From contig PLKM01000015.1 in NCBI GenBank assembly GCA_003141095.1, positions 22,931-86,930 on the forward strand: DNA of 64,000 nt, written 5' to 3'. A model generated the notes under the pieces. It saw only the letters and a program-made list of their open reading frames with translations. It had not been told where the DNA came from and ran no database searches. The position numbers and the translations under genes are program-made. Origin of the DNA: Acidimicrobiaceae bacterium. Its GTDB lineage: Bacteria > Actinomycetota > Acidimicrobiia > Acidimicrobiales > RAAP-2. Of the stretch, positions 7,386-16,034 are shown piece after piece. How positions within the stretch are numbered: the stretch's first letter is position 1; each line of letters begins with the position of its first letter.

Positions 7386-9938
7386 GTGCCGGTTGAAAAG
7401 TCGATTGATGGACGAAGGCGGACCGAGGTCTCCTACGACGACCTGTTCGACATCGCGATGAACCTCCGCTGGACCTGGAAGATCGAGGCGAGGCGCCTCT
7501 TCGCGAGTCTCGACCCTAACGCGAGCCCCGGAGCGCTCGAGTGGCCGCACCGACTCATGTTGGGCCTAGGTCGCGCCAGGGTCGAGGAACTCTTGAGCAC
7601 CCGTCCGGAGATTGCCCAGCTGGCCCAGAAGGTGGTCGTTGACTTTCGGTTCTACGCAGCCAAGACCGCCAAGACCTGGTTCACGAATCAACACCGAGGC
7701 CAACGAGATCTCGTCGTCGCGTACTTCGCGGCCGAGTACGCGCTGACCGATTCGCTCCCGATCTTCGCCGGCGGTCTCGGAACGGTCGCCGCCGAGCATC
7801 TGAAAGCGGCCAGCTCGCTGGGCGTGCCACTGATCGGCGTAGGTCTCTTGTATCGGGGCACGTCGCATCAATGGCTCGATCGTGACGGCCACCAACACGA
7901 GGCGTGGGATATGACGTCGCCGTCCCAGATGCCAATAGAGCCGGTGCGAGACCCCCAAGGACGAGTGGTGCAGGTCACCGTGTCGCTACCGGGGCGTGAT
8001 CTGCGGGTGGCCGTCCATCAGGCCCGGGTCGGCCGCAACCGGCTCTACCTGCTGGACGCCGCCGTCGCCTCGAACTCGGCCAGGGATCGGGCCCTGACCT
8101 CACGGCTCTACGACAGCGACGTGGATACCCGATTCGCCCAGGAACTCATCCTCGGCGTGGGCGGCGTGCGGGCGTTGGCCGCCGTGGGCGTCGAACCCGA
8201 CGTGTTGCACCTCAACGAGGGCTACACCGCTTTTGCGGTGCTCGAACGCGTGCGCCGGGTGATGGCCCAGGAAGGGCTGAGTTTCGCCGAAGCCCGCATT
8301 GCGGTGCGCGCGGGTGTCGTCTTCACCACGCACACCCCGGTGGCGGCGGGACACGACTACTTCGAGCCAGCGGTGGCGCGACGCTTCCTCGCCCCCTACG
8401 CCGCCCAACTCGGCGTCGAGCTCGACTCGCTGGTCTCGCTCGGACGCTTCAGCCCCGAAAATCCCGATGACGCGTTCTGCCCGACGGTATTGGCGCTGCG
8501 CTCGGCCGGCCACCGCAACGGCGTGAGCCGCTTGCACGGCCGTGTGACCCGTGAGCAGTGGGCGGGACTGTGGCCCCGACTCCCGCTCGAGGAGGTCCCG
8601 ATCGGCCACGTGACCAACGGCGTCCATCTGGAATCATGGACGTCGAGCAAGTCCAACGAACTCCTGACGTCGATGGTGGGGACGCAGTGGCGCACTACGC
8701 CGGGCGACCCCGTCATGTGGTCCAAGCTGCTCGACGTCGACGACGGCGCCCTCTGGCAAGTGAAGAATGACGCCCGCGCCGAGCTGGTTGACTTCACCCG
8801 CCGGCGCGCGCGCCAAGAGCAGGCCCGTCGACACGCGCCGATCGAGCGGGTGACGGCGGTCACGCTGTTGGACCCCGATCGGCTGACCATCGGCTTCGTG
8901 GGTCGCTTCGTCGCCTACAAACGTCCGACCCTGCTGCTGAGCGACCCCGAGCGCCTCGCTCGCCTCTTGAAGGATCCCGAGCATCCGGTCCAGATTGTCT
9001 TCGCGGGAAAGGCGCACCCCAGCGATGAGGGTGGCAAGCAGCTTCTCCAGAGCATGATCGAATTTGCGAGCCAGTTCGGGGTCGAGGACCGGGTCGTCTT
9101 CATCGTGGACTTCGACACCACGATGGATCGCGCACTGGCCCAGGGAGTGGACATCTGGCTCAACACCCCCCGACGCCCCTTGGAGGCGTGCGGGGTCGGA
9201 GGGATGAAGGCGGGGATGAACGGCGCACTGAACTTCAGCACCCTGGACGGCTGGTGGGACGAGGCCTGCCTCGACGCTGACTCGATGGCGCCGCCCATTG
9301 GTTTCTCGATCGGTACGGCGCGAACGTACGCCGATGATGACACCCAGGACGCCCTGGACGCCGACTCCCTCTACGACATCCTCGAGCACGAGATAGTGCC
9401 GCGGTTCTACGACCGCGATGACGCGGGGGTCCCGCGGGCGTGGATGGCGTCGGTGAAGCAGTCCATGTCCACCTTGGCGCCGACCTGGGACTCGCTGCGC
9501 ATGACGCGCGAGTACACCGAGTCGTACTACCTGCCCGGACTGGCAAGGGTCCGACAGTTGCGCTCGGCGGGAGCGGTGTTGGCGCGCAACTTGACCCGCG
9601 AGGTCGAGCGGCTGATGAGCAACTGGCCGGATCTCACGGTGGCGATCACCCACCAAGATCCGGCGAGCGAGAAAGGCCGTCGGGTCGAGCTGGTGGTGGG
9701 ACTCGGGAGGTTGGACCCGGCTGACCTGCTCGTGCAGTTGTGGCTCTCCTCGGAGGGCTCGTCGGCGCGTACCGTCGACGCGACCCTCGTCGAGCGCGCG
9801 CGCTCCGAGGCCCGTTACGTCGCCACCGTCGAGCCATCCGCCGACGGCAGGGCCGAGACCGTAGTCGCGCGGGTGCTTCCGTCACCTCGCCACACCGATA
9901 ATGAGGCGATTCCCGGACTGATTACGTGGTCCCAATGA
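7386..9938 (+). CDS. glgP: Alpha-glucan phosphorylase 1 (GT35, DUF3417 type)
   Basis: This 850-residue enzyme should release glucose 1-phosphate from glycogen or maltodextrin using pyridoxal phosphate. The N-terminal DLFDIAMNLRWTW segment marks the short-form DUF3417 phosphorylases. The body has FAAEYALTDSLPIFAGGLG, HLNEGYTAF, VFTTHTPVAAGHD, GHVTNGVH and VGRFVAYKRP. The PLP lysine is K608, but its loop reads E600-A-C-G-V-G-G-M-K instead of E-A-S-G-T-[SG]-x-M-K, so the Ser and Thr that normally contact the cofactor region are changed. A C-terminal region of about 120 residues after 730 has no counterpart in the paralogue at 16035. The GTG start has a strong AGGAGG. Its stop overlaps the next gene. 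Confidence 0.9.
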   Translation: MPVEKSIDGRRRTEVSYDDLFDIAMNLRWTWKIEARRLFASLDPNASPGALEWPHRLMLGLGRARVEELLSTRPEIAQLAQKVVVDFRFYAAKTAKTWFTNQHRGQRDLVVAYFAAEYALTDSLPIFAGGLGTVAAEHLKAASSLGVPLIGVGLLYRGTSHQWLDRDGHQHEAWDMTSPSQMPIEPVRDPQGRVVQVTVSLPGRDLRVAVHQARVGRNRLYLLDAAVASNSARDRALTSRLYDSDVDTRFAQELILGVGGVRALAAVGVEPDVLHLNEGYTAFAVLERVRRVMAQEGLSFAEARIAVRAGVVFTTHTPVAAGHDYFEPAVARRFLAPYAAQLGVELDSLVSLGRFSPENPDDAFCPTVLALRSAGHRNGVSRLHGRVTREQWAGLWPRLPLEEVPIGHVTNGVHLESWTSSKSNELLTSMVGTQWRTTPGDPVMWSKLLDVDDGALWQVKNDARAELVDFTRRRARQEQARRHAPIERVTAVTLLDPDRLTIGFVGRFVAYKRPTLLLSDPERLARLLKDPEHPVQIVFAGKAHPSDEGGKQLLQSMIEFASQFGVEDRVVFIVDFDTTMDRALAQGVDIWLNTPRRPLEACGVGGMKAGMNGALNFSTLDGWWDEACLDADSMAPPIGFSIGTARTYADDDTQDALDADSLYDILEHEIVPRFYDRDDAGVPRAWMASVKQSMSTLAPTWDSLRMTREYTESYYLPGLARVRQLRSAGAVLARNLTREVERLMSNWPDLTVAITHQDPASEKGRRVELVVGLGRLDPADLLVQLWLSSEGSSARTVDATLVERARSEARYVATVEPSADGRAETVVARVLPSPRHTDNEAIPGLITWSQ

Positions 9939-12900
9939 GTGGCGACCACGGCTCACCAATCGCCCCCGCGCTGGCCGAGCTGGCGCGCGAACGTGGCGTC
10001 GCCACCTCGTACGAAGACGGTCTCGGTGCCACGCGGTGGGCGAGCCCGGATTCGATCCTGGCGGTGCTCAACGCCTTCGGTGACATCGACCAGCTTTCGT
10101 CGCCGGGCGACGCCCGCTCGAGCCTGCTTGCGTGGCGCCATCGCCGCGTCGAGCGCATCGTGGAACCGGTGTACGTCGTCGACGAAGGAGTCGAGACGGT
10201 GGTCCCAATTCGACTGGGACGAAAAGCCGCCGGCCTGGAGTGCCGCGTGGAGTTCGAATTCGGCGGCGAAATCTCCTGGAACGTCCGCGCCGACTCGCTG
10301 GTGACGCTCGCCCGCACGCCGAGCAAGAGCGCCGAAGGAACGGTAGTCGGACTGGCGCTTCCGGCGATGCGCATCGGCTATCACAAGCTGCATCTGCTCG
10401 TGGGGCGACGCCTCGCCCGCTCGACGATCATCGTTCGTCCACTGCGGGGGGTTCACAGCCGGTTCTCACGCGAATGGCGGGCTTTCTCGGTGCAGGCACC
10501 CGTCTTCTCCCTGCACTCGCAGCGCAGCTGGGGCAGCGGCGACGTCGGTGATCTTGACGAATTCGCCCGGATGGTCGCGAATCAGCACGTGAGCGTCGTG
10601 TCGACGCTGCCGTTGCTGGCGACGTTCGGGCCGAGCGACTTCGAAGCCAGTCCTTACCGGCCGGTGAGCCGACGATTCTGGAGCGACCGATGGATCGCCC
10701 TTGACCGGGTCGACGATCTGGCGCGATCACCGTCGGCGCGCCATCTGATGAACGACACGTACTCACCCGCTCGACGCGCGGCGTGGGTCGTGAACGGCGT
10801 CGTTGACGGAGCCGCCGCCTTCGCCGCCAAGCGAAACGTCATCCAGGCGTGGGCCGCGACGCAGAGTGATTTCACCGTGCGCGACAGCAGCGCGCTGTAC
10901 TCGTACGTCATGGAGAATCCTGACGTGAACGACTACGCCCGCTTCCGAGCGGCGGGTGAGAGGTTCGGCCTGGACTTTCACCGCTGGCCGTCGACCGCGC
11001 GAAGCGGGCTGCTGCGGTGGAACGACGTCGATCCCACCCTGGTGCGGTACCACCTGCTCGCCCAGTGGATCATCGACGGACAGATGACCGAGTTGGCGTC
11101 GAATCTCTCGCAGCGTGGACAGACCCTGGAACTTGACATCCCGGTCGGCGTCCATCCCTTTGGCTACGACGTCTGGAGGAATCCAGAGCAGTACGTCGGC
11201 TCGATGTCGATTGGAGCCCCGCCCGATGAACTCGGGCCCCAGGGCCAAGACTGGGGTTCGCCGCCACTGCACCCCGAACACTGTCGAGAGAACGGGCACG
11301 ATCAATTCCGCGCCGCGCTGCGATTCCATATGCGCGTTGCCGGAGTCGTGCGCATTGACCACGTGATGGGCCTGCAACGACTCTTCTGGATTCCCGAGGG
11401 TGCCTCACCCGAGCAGGGCCTCTACGTTTCGATGCCGCTCGAGGAGCTACTGGCCGTCGTCGCCATCGAGGCCCAGCGTCTGGGTGTTGACGTGGTCGGC
11501 GAGGACCTCGGCACCGTCGAGGACGGTTTACGCGACGCCATGCTTCGCGAGGGGCTGCGGCGCACGTACGTCGCGCAGTATGCCATTCGCGTCGAGGAGG
11601 ACGAGCTCGAGGAAGTGCCCGTCGGATCGGTGGCGTCATTCGCGACCCACGACACCGCGACCTTCGCGGGCTGGTGGAACAGCGTCGACATCGACGAACG
11701 CGTGCAGCTCGGGTTGCTCGACGCCCCCTCGGCCGAGAGGATGCGCCAGCGCCGCGCCGACGAGCGCCGCGCCCTCGCCCTCGCGCTGGGTCGCACCGAT
11801 AGCGATGAGCCCAATGACGTGCTCGTTGCCGTGCACGAATACCTCGCCCGCAGCGACGCCGGACTGGTGATGGTTCAGCTCGACGATCTCCTGGGAGAGA
11901 CCTCGGCGACAAATCTTCCGGGCACCTCGACGCACCGGGCGAACTGGAGCCGTCTGGCGCGACTGAGCCTGGAGGAGTTGGCCTCTTCCACGACCTTGGC
12001 CAGCGCGCTCGCACCACTGAGCGAGCAACGCGGCTACCCCTCAGCATCCAACGGACAGCAGGCTCTGGCGAGAGGAGAGCCGCTCGAGGTGACGCGGCTC
12101 ACCTCGAGCGACCTGCATCTGTTGAGCGAGGGACGCCATTTTCGTCTCTACCAACACCTGGGATGCCACTCCATGGTCGTCGACGGCGTCGCGGGGTGCT
12201 ACTTCGCAGTGTGGGCGCCCAACGCGGATCGAGTTTCGGTAGTTGGGGAGTTCAACCAGTGGGATGCCAACGGCCACCCGCTCGCTCCCAGGGAGAGTTC
12301 GGGAGTGTGGGAGGGATTCGTTCCAGGGGTCGGTGAGCTGACGACCTACAAGTACCGCCTGCATTCGCGACTCGGCGGCGAAGAGTTCGACAAGACTGAT
12401 CCCTTCGGCAGGTTCTTCGAAGTCTCGCCGGCGACGGCGACGCGAGTGTGGAACTCGGCCTTCGCCTGGGGCGACGACCAGTGGATGGCGGCACGCTCGA
12501 CGTACCGCGCCATCGAGCGACCGATGTCGACCTACGAGCTGCACCTCGGTTCTTGGCGCCGCGTGCCCGAAGAGGGGAATCGCTCGCTCACCTATCGCGA
12601 GCTCGCGCCACTCCTCGCGGCCTACGTCAACGAGATGGGCTTCACCCACGTGGAGCTGATGCCCGTGATGGAGCATCCGTTCTACGGCTCTTGGGGCTAC
12701 CAAACAACTGGGTACTTCGCGCCCACGTCGCGCATGGGGACACCCGACGACTTCAAGTATCTGATCGACCAGCTCCACCAGGCCGGCATCGGAGTGATAC
12801 TCGACTGGGTTCCCTCGCACTTTCCGGCCGACGCCTTCGCACTGGCCGAGTTCGACGGGTCCCACCTCTACGAGCACGCCGACGCGCGCCAGCGAGTCCA

Positions 12901-13969
12901 CCCTGATTGGCTGAGTTGGACCTTCAACTACGGGCGCAACGAAGTGCGCAGCTTCCTGATCTCCAATGCCTGCTTCTGGCTTGACGAGTACCACGCGGAC
13001 GGGTTGCGCCTCGACGCGGTCGCCTCCATGCTGTACCTCGACTACTCGCGCAAACCTGGCGAGTGGGTGCCCAACCGCCTCGGGGGCCGTGACGATCTTG
13101 AAGCCGTCGAGTTCATACGCCAATGCGCTACCGAGATAACGAGTCAGTTCCCCCAGGCGGTCGTGATCGCCGAGGAGTCAACGGCGTGGCCCTCCGTCAC
13201 GCGTCCGGCCGCCGACGGAGGGCTAGGCTTCACCTTCAAGTGGGATCTGGGCTGGATGCACGACACGCTGGACTACCTGCAGCGCGATCCGATCTTCCGA
13301 CGCCACCATCAGAACGAGTTGACGTTCCGGGCGCTCTACGCCTCGGATGAACACTACGTTCTGCCTCTCTCACACGACGAGGTCGTCCACGGCAAGGGCT
13401 CGCTGTTGGCGAAGATGGCTGGCGATGACTGGCAGAAACGTGCGAACCTGCGGCTGCTGTTCGGCTACCAGTACACGATTCCGGGCAAGAAGCTGCTCTT
13501 CATGGGTGCCGAGTTCGCGCAGCAGAGCGAATGGAACCACGAGGCCTCGCTCGATTGGCACCTGCTCGACTACGACGACCACCTCGGCGTCGCCCGATGG
13601 GTGCAGCGACTCAATGCCCTGTACGGCGAGAGCCCGGCGCTGCACCGCGACGATCGAGGCGGCGGGGAGTTCGAATGGATCAGCTGTGACGACGCGGAGC
13701 GCAGCGTGCTCGTCTGGTCGCGCGGCGTCGGGGACGACTCGATGTTGGTGCTGGCTAATTTCACCCCGATACCACGCGACAACTACGAGGTGGCGGCGAC
13801 GGCGGCGACGTGGGTCGTGATGGCCAACAGTGACGACCTCGCTTACGGCGGCAGCGGCTACTCGTCGAGCGCGGAGTTTTCGACGCTCGAGGGAGACGAT
13901 CCTTCACGCCACGTGCTGCGCGTCACGCTGCCTCCCCTGTCGCTGGTCGTACTGAAACGGAAGGTCTAG
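9935..13969 (+). CDS. Fusion of 4-alpha-glucanotransferase (MalQ) and 1,4-alpha-glucan branching enzyme (GlgB)
   Basis: A single 1344-residue frame encodes two full GH enzymes. Residues 1 to about 700 are MalQ (GH77): N-terminal beta-sandwich region, then the nucleophile in RIDHVMG (D475), acid/base in VVGEDLG (E523) and stabiliser in ATHDTATF (D573). From about 720 on lies GlgB (GH13_9): a CBM48 module (FAVWAPNADRVSVVGEFN), nucleophile in LRLDAV (D1027), acid/base in IAEES (E1080) and LSHDEVVHGKGS (D1148). The extra N1 module of long GlgBs is missing. All catalytic residues are present in both halves, so each should disproportionate or branch glucans. The ATG at 9935 overlaps the phosphorylase stop (ATGA); a GTG at 9926 is less likely. 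I know of no characterised natural fusion of this pair. Confidence 0.92.
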   Translation: MSGDHGSPIAPALAELARERGVATSYEDGLGATRWASPDSILAVLNAFGDIDQLSSPGDARSSLLAWRHRRVERIVEPVYVVDEGVETVVPIRLGRKAAGLECRVEFEFGGEISWNVRADSLVTLARTPSKSAEGTVVGLALPAMRIGYHKLHLLVGRRLARSTIIVRPLRGVHSRFSREWRAFSVQAPVFSLHSQRSWGSGDVGDLDEFARMVANQHVSVVSTLPLLATFGPSDFEASPYRPVSRRFWSDRWIALDRVDDLARSPSARHLMNDTYSPARRAAWVVNGVVDGAAAFAAKRNVIQAWAATQSDFTVRDSSALYSYVMENPDVNDYARFRAAGERFGLDFHRWPSTARSGLLRWNDVDPTLVRYHLLAQWIIDGQMTELASNLSQRGQTLELDIPVGVHPFGYDVWRNPEQYVGSMSIGAPPDELGPQGQDWGSPPLHPEHCRENGHDQFRAALRFHMRVAGVVRIDHVMGLQRLFWIPEGASPEQGLYVSMPLEELLAVVAIEAQRLGVDVVGEDLGTVEDGLRDAMLREGLRRTYVAQYAIRVEEDELEEVPVGSVASFATHDTATFAGWWNSVDIDERVQLGLLDAPSAERMRQRRADERRALALALGRTDSDEPNDVLVAVHEYLARSDAGLVMVQLDDLLGETSATNLPGTSTHRANWSRLARLSLEELASSTTLASALAPLSEQRGYPSASNGQQALARGEPLEVTRLTSSDLHLLSEGRHFRLYQHLGCHSMVVDGVAGCYFAVWAPNADRVSVVGEFNQWDANGHPLAPRESSGVWEGFVPGVGELTTYKYRLHSRLGGEEFDKTDPFGRFFEVSPATATRVWNSAFAWGDDQWMAARSTYRAIERPMSTYELHLGSWRRVPEEGNRSLTYRELAPLLAAYVNEMGFTHVELMPVMEHPFYGSWGYQTTGYFAPTSRMGTPDDFKYLIDQLHQAGIGVILDWVPSHFPADAFALAEFDGSHLYEHADARQRVHPDWLSWTFNYGRNEVRSFLISNACFWLDEYHADGLRLDAVASMLYLDYSRKPGEWVPNRLGGRDDLEAVEFIRQCATEITSQFPQAVVIAEESTAWPSVTRPAADGGLGFTFKWDLGWMHDTLDYLQRDPIFRRHHQNELTFRALYASDEHYVLPLSHDEVVHGKGSLLAKMAGDDWQKRANLRLLFGYQYTIPGKKLLFMGAEFAQQSEWNHEASLDWHLLDYDDHLGVARWVQRLNALYGESPALHRDDRGGGEFEWISCDDAERSVLVWSRGVGDDSMLVLANFTPIPRDNYEVAATAATWVVMANSDDLAYGGSGYSSSAEFSTLEGDDPSRHVLRVTLPPLSLVVLKRKV

Positions 13970-16024
13970 ATGCCGATCGCGGGTTTCCATCTCCACTTCT
14001 ACCAGCCACCCCGTGAGAACCCCTGGCTGGGCGTGGTCCCCAACGAATGGAGCGCGTGGCCCTACCACGACTGGAACGAGCGAATCACGGCGGAGTGCTA
14101 CCGGGCAATGATCGCGGTCGCGTTGCCCCACAGCGACGACGGAGGGACCGAGCTGAACGAGCCCCTGGCCAAGAGCAGTTTCGACGTGGGCCCGACGCTG
14201 CACCACTGGATCGAGCGTTACGCCCCTGACGTTGATCAAGCCCTCGCGTATCAGGTGAGCCACGTCGCGGCTTCGCCGCGTTCGGTCGTCGTCGCGGCAC
14301 CGTACGTTCACGCGATCCTTCCCCTCGCTCGAGCGACGGACCGCGAACGGCTCGTGGCGTGGGGAATCGCTGACTACCAGCGACGTTTCGGCGAGGGCCC
14401 GCTCGGAATGTGGCTACCCGAAACTGCGGTCGACCTCGACACGCTCGAAACGTTGGCGCGCCAAGGGATCCGCTACACGATCCTGATGCCGGGCCAAGCG
14501 GCTCGGATCCGCGAACCCGGAGGTGCCTGGCAACAGGTGGATGTTCATTCGTTGGACACCTCGCGGCCCTACCTGGTTCGTCTGAGTGAAGGCCGCACGA
14601 TCACCGTCGTGTTCGGACACGGCGATCTCTCCCAGCGCGTGGCCTTCGGCGATTTGGTCGACAACGGTACGAAACTCGCCGACACGATGATGGAGTCATT
14701 GGACGTCGGTCGCGACGGCGCGGTGCTGCTCGTGACCGACGGCGAGACCTTTGGCCACCACCACCGCTTCGGCGACCTGGGTCTGGCCTGGGCGATGCGC
14801 CGCTTGCAACGCCACTACGGAGTGGACACGACGCTCGGCGAGTGGTTGGCCACGCAGGAACCGACGTTCGAAGTCGAACTCGCACCGGTCTCATCCTGGA
14901 GTTGCGCTCACGGCGTTGAACGATGGCGTAGCGACTGCGGGTGCGTCACCGGTTCGCAGCCGGGCTGGCGTCAGGACTGGCGTACGCCGTTGCGCGAAGC
15001 TCTCGACTGGCTTCGCGACACTCTAGGAAACGCCGTCGACGTCGAACTCGTCACCTTGGTCGAATCTCCCGACGAGACACTGTGCGACTACGGAACAGTG
15101 CTGACCGGGGCGCTCGGCCCCGCCGAGTTCGTGCGCGCCCATCAGGCCCGAGGCCTCGATGACGACGAGACGACCAAGGTTCTGGAACTGTGCGAGATCT
15201 ATCGGAACTTGCAATTCAGCTTCACCAGCTGCGCCTGGTTCTTCGCCGATCCTGCGGAGATCGAAACGGCAATAGTCCTGCGCTACGCGGCCGTTGCCCT
15301 GGAGCTGGCTGTGCGGACTCTGGGTCTGGGGCTCGAAACTGAGTTCCTTACACGCCTGCAGGGCGTTCGCTCCAATCGACCTGGAGTCGACGGAAGAGAA
15401 ATTTGGCGCCAGGCCCGTGAACACTACCGTTTCGACGAAGCCCTCATCGTCGCGGGGTTCGCCGCCGAGCATCTCGCCAACGAGCACGGCGCGCGACACG
15501 ATCGAGGCTTCTGGCGCTTGGAGATGCAGCCGCCACTCGAGGACGACGAGGCGGGCACACTGCGCGTGACGCTCACCAACGCGCCAACTCTGCGCCGACA
15601 GACGTTCCTGACCCGTGCCCAGCGCAGCGGCGCACTGGGCGTGCGCGTGCAGGTGAAGGCCGACGGAGCCCAGGAGTGGTTCACGTTCGGTCTTGGTGAA
15701 CTCGGCACGGACGCCGTCGCGCTGGTCGCCTCCTCGTGGCTGGTGGGTCCCGGGAGCGTGGACTTCGAAGGCGCACTCAACCTCTTGGTCGCCGAGATGC
15801 TCATGCGCCATTCGAGTACCGACGACGCAGTCGTGCTGGTCGCCCTCGCCGGCGCGCCACGATGCGTGACTCCCGCGGGGGAGACATCCATCCGCCGGGC
15901 GTTACTCGCGATAACTGGTCAGCCCCATGAGATCGTCGACGTCGAGCTGCTGGCGCCGCTGGCGCGGGCCGTCGGACTCGACGAACTAGTGGGCAGTTCA
16001 CGACCACTCGCCGCGGGCGGGTAG
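13970..16024 (+). CDS. GH57-family glycoside hydrolase/transferase with DUF3536
   Basis: This 684-residue protein opens with GFHLHFYQPPRENPW, the conserved first strand of GH57 barrels. The nucleophile is expected in GMWLPE (E151) and the acid/base in VTDGETFGHHH (D257). Residues from about 300 on match the DUF3536 domain that accompanies this subgroup, including a small cysteine group (SWSCAHG and DCGC) that could bind metal. GH57 members include amylases, 4-alpha-glucanotransferases and branching enzymes; the exact reaction here is unknown, but context says alpha-glucan. Its ATG follows directly after the TAG of the fusion gene with no spacing, so it is translationally coupled. Confidence 0.85.
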   Translation: MPIAGFHLHFYQPPRENPWLGVVPNEWSAWPYHDWNERITAECYRAMIAVALPHSDDGGTELNEPLAKSSFDVGPTLHHWIERYAPDVDQALAYQVSHVAASPRSVVVAAPYVHAILPLARATDRERLVAWGIADYQRRFGEGPLGMWLPETAVDLDTLETLARQGIRYTILMPGQAARIREPGGAWQQVDVHSLDTSRPYLVRLSEGRTITVVFGHGDLSQRVAFGDLVDNGTKLADTMMESLDVGRDGAVLLVTDGETFGHHHRFGDLGLAWAMRRLQRHYGVDTTLGEWLATQEPTFEVELAPVSSWSCAHGVERWRSDCGCVTGSQPGWRQDWRTPLREALDWLRDTLGNAVDVELVTLVESPDETLCDYGTVLTGALGPAEFVRAHQARGLDDDETTKVLELCEIYRNLQFSFTSCAWFFADPAEIETAIVLRYAAVALELAVRTLGLGLETEFLTRLQGVRSNRPGVDGREIWRQAREHYRFDEALIVAGFAAEHLANEHGARHDRGFWRLEMQPPLEDDEAGTLRVTLTNAPTLRRQTFLTRAQRSGALGVRVQVKADGAQEWFTFGLGELGTDAVALVASSWLVGPGSVDFEGALNLLVAEMLMRHSSTDDAVVLVALAGAPRCVTPAGETSIRRALLAITGQPHEIVDVELLAPLARAVGLDELVGSSRPLAAGG

Positions 16025-16034
16025 ATTCGGTGGG

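Noticed and set aside
8634-9656. Long minus-strand open frame of about 340 codons inside phosphorylase 1
   Set aside because: It lies wholly antisense to a well-supported gene; GC-rich codon use leaves the complementary frame open. The sequence is Arg/Gly/Val/His-biased and unlike any family.
12041-13123. Minus-strand open frame of about 360 codons inside the MalQ-GlgB fusion
   Set aside because: Shadow of the GlgB half; no ribosome site and no protein-like motifs.
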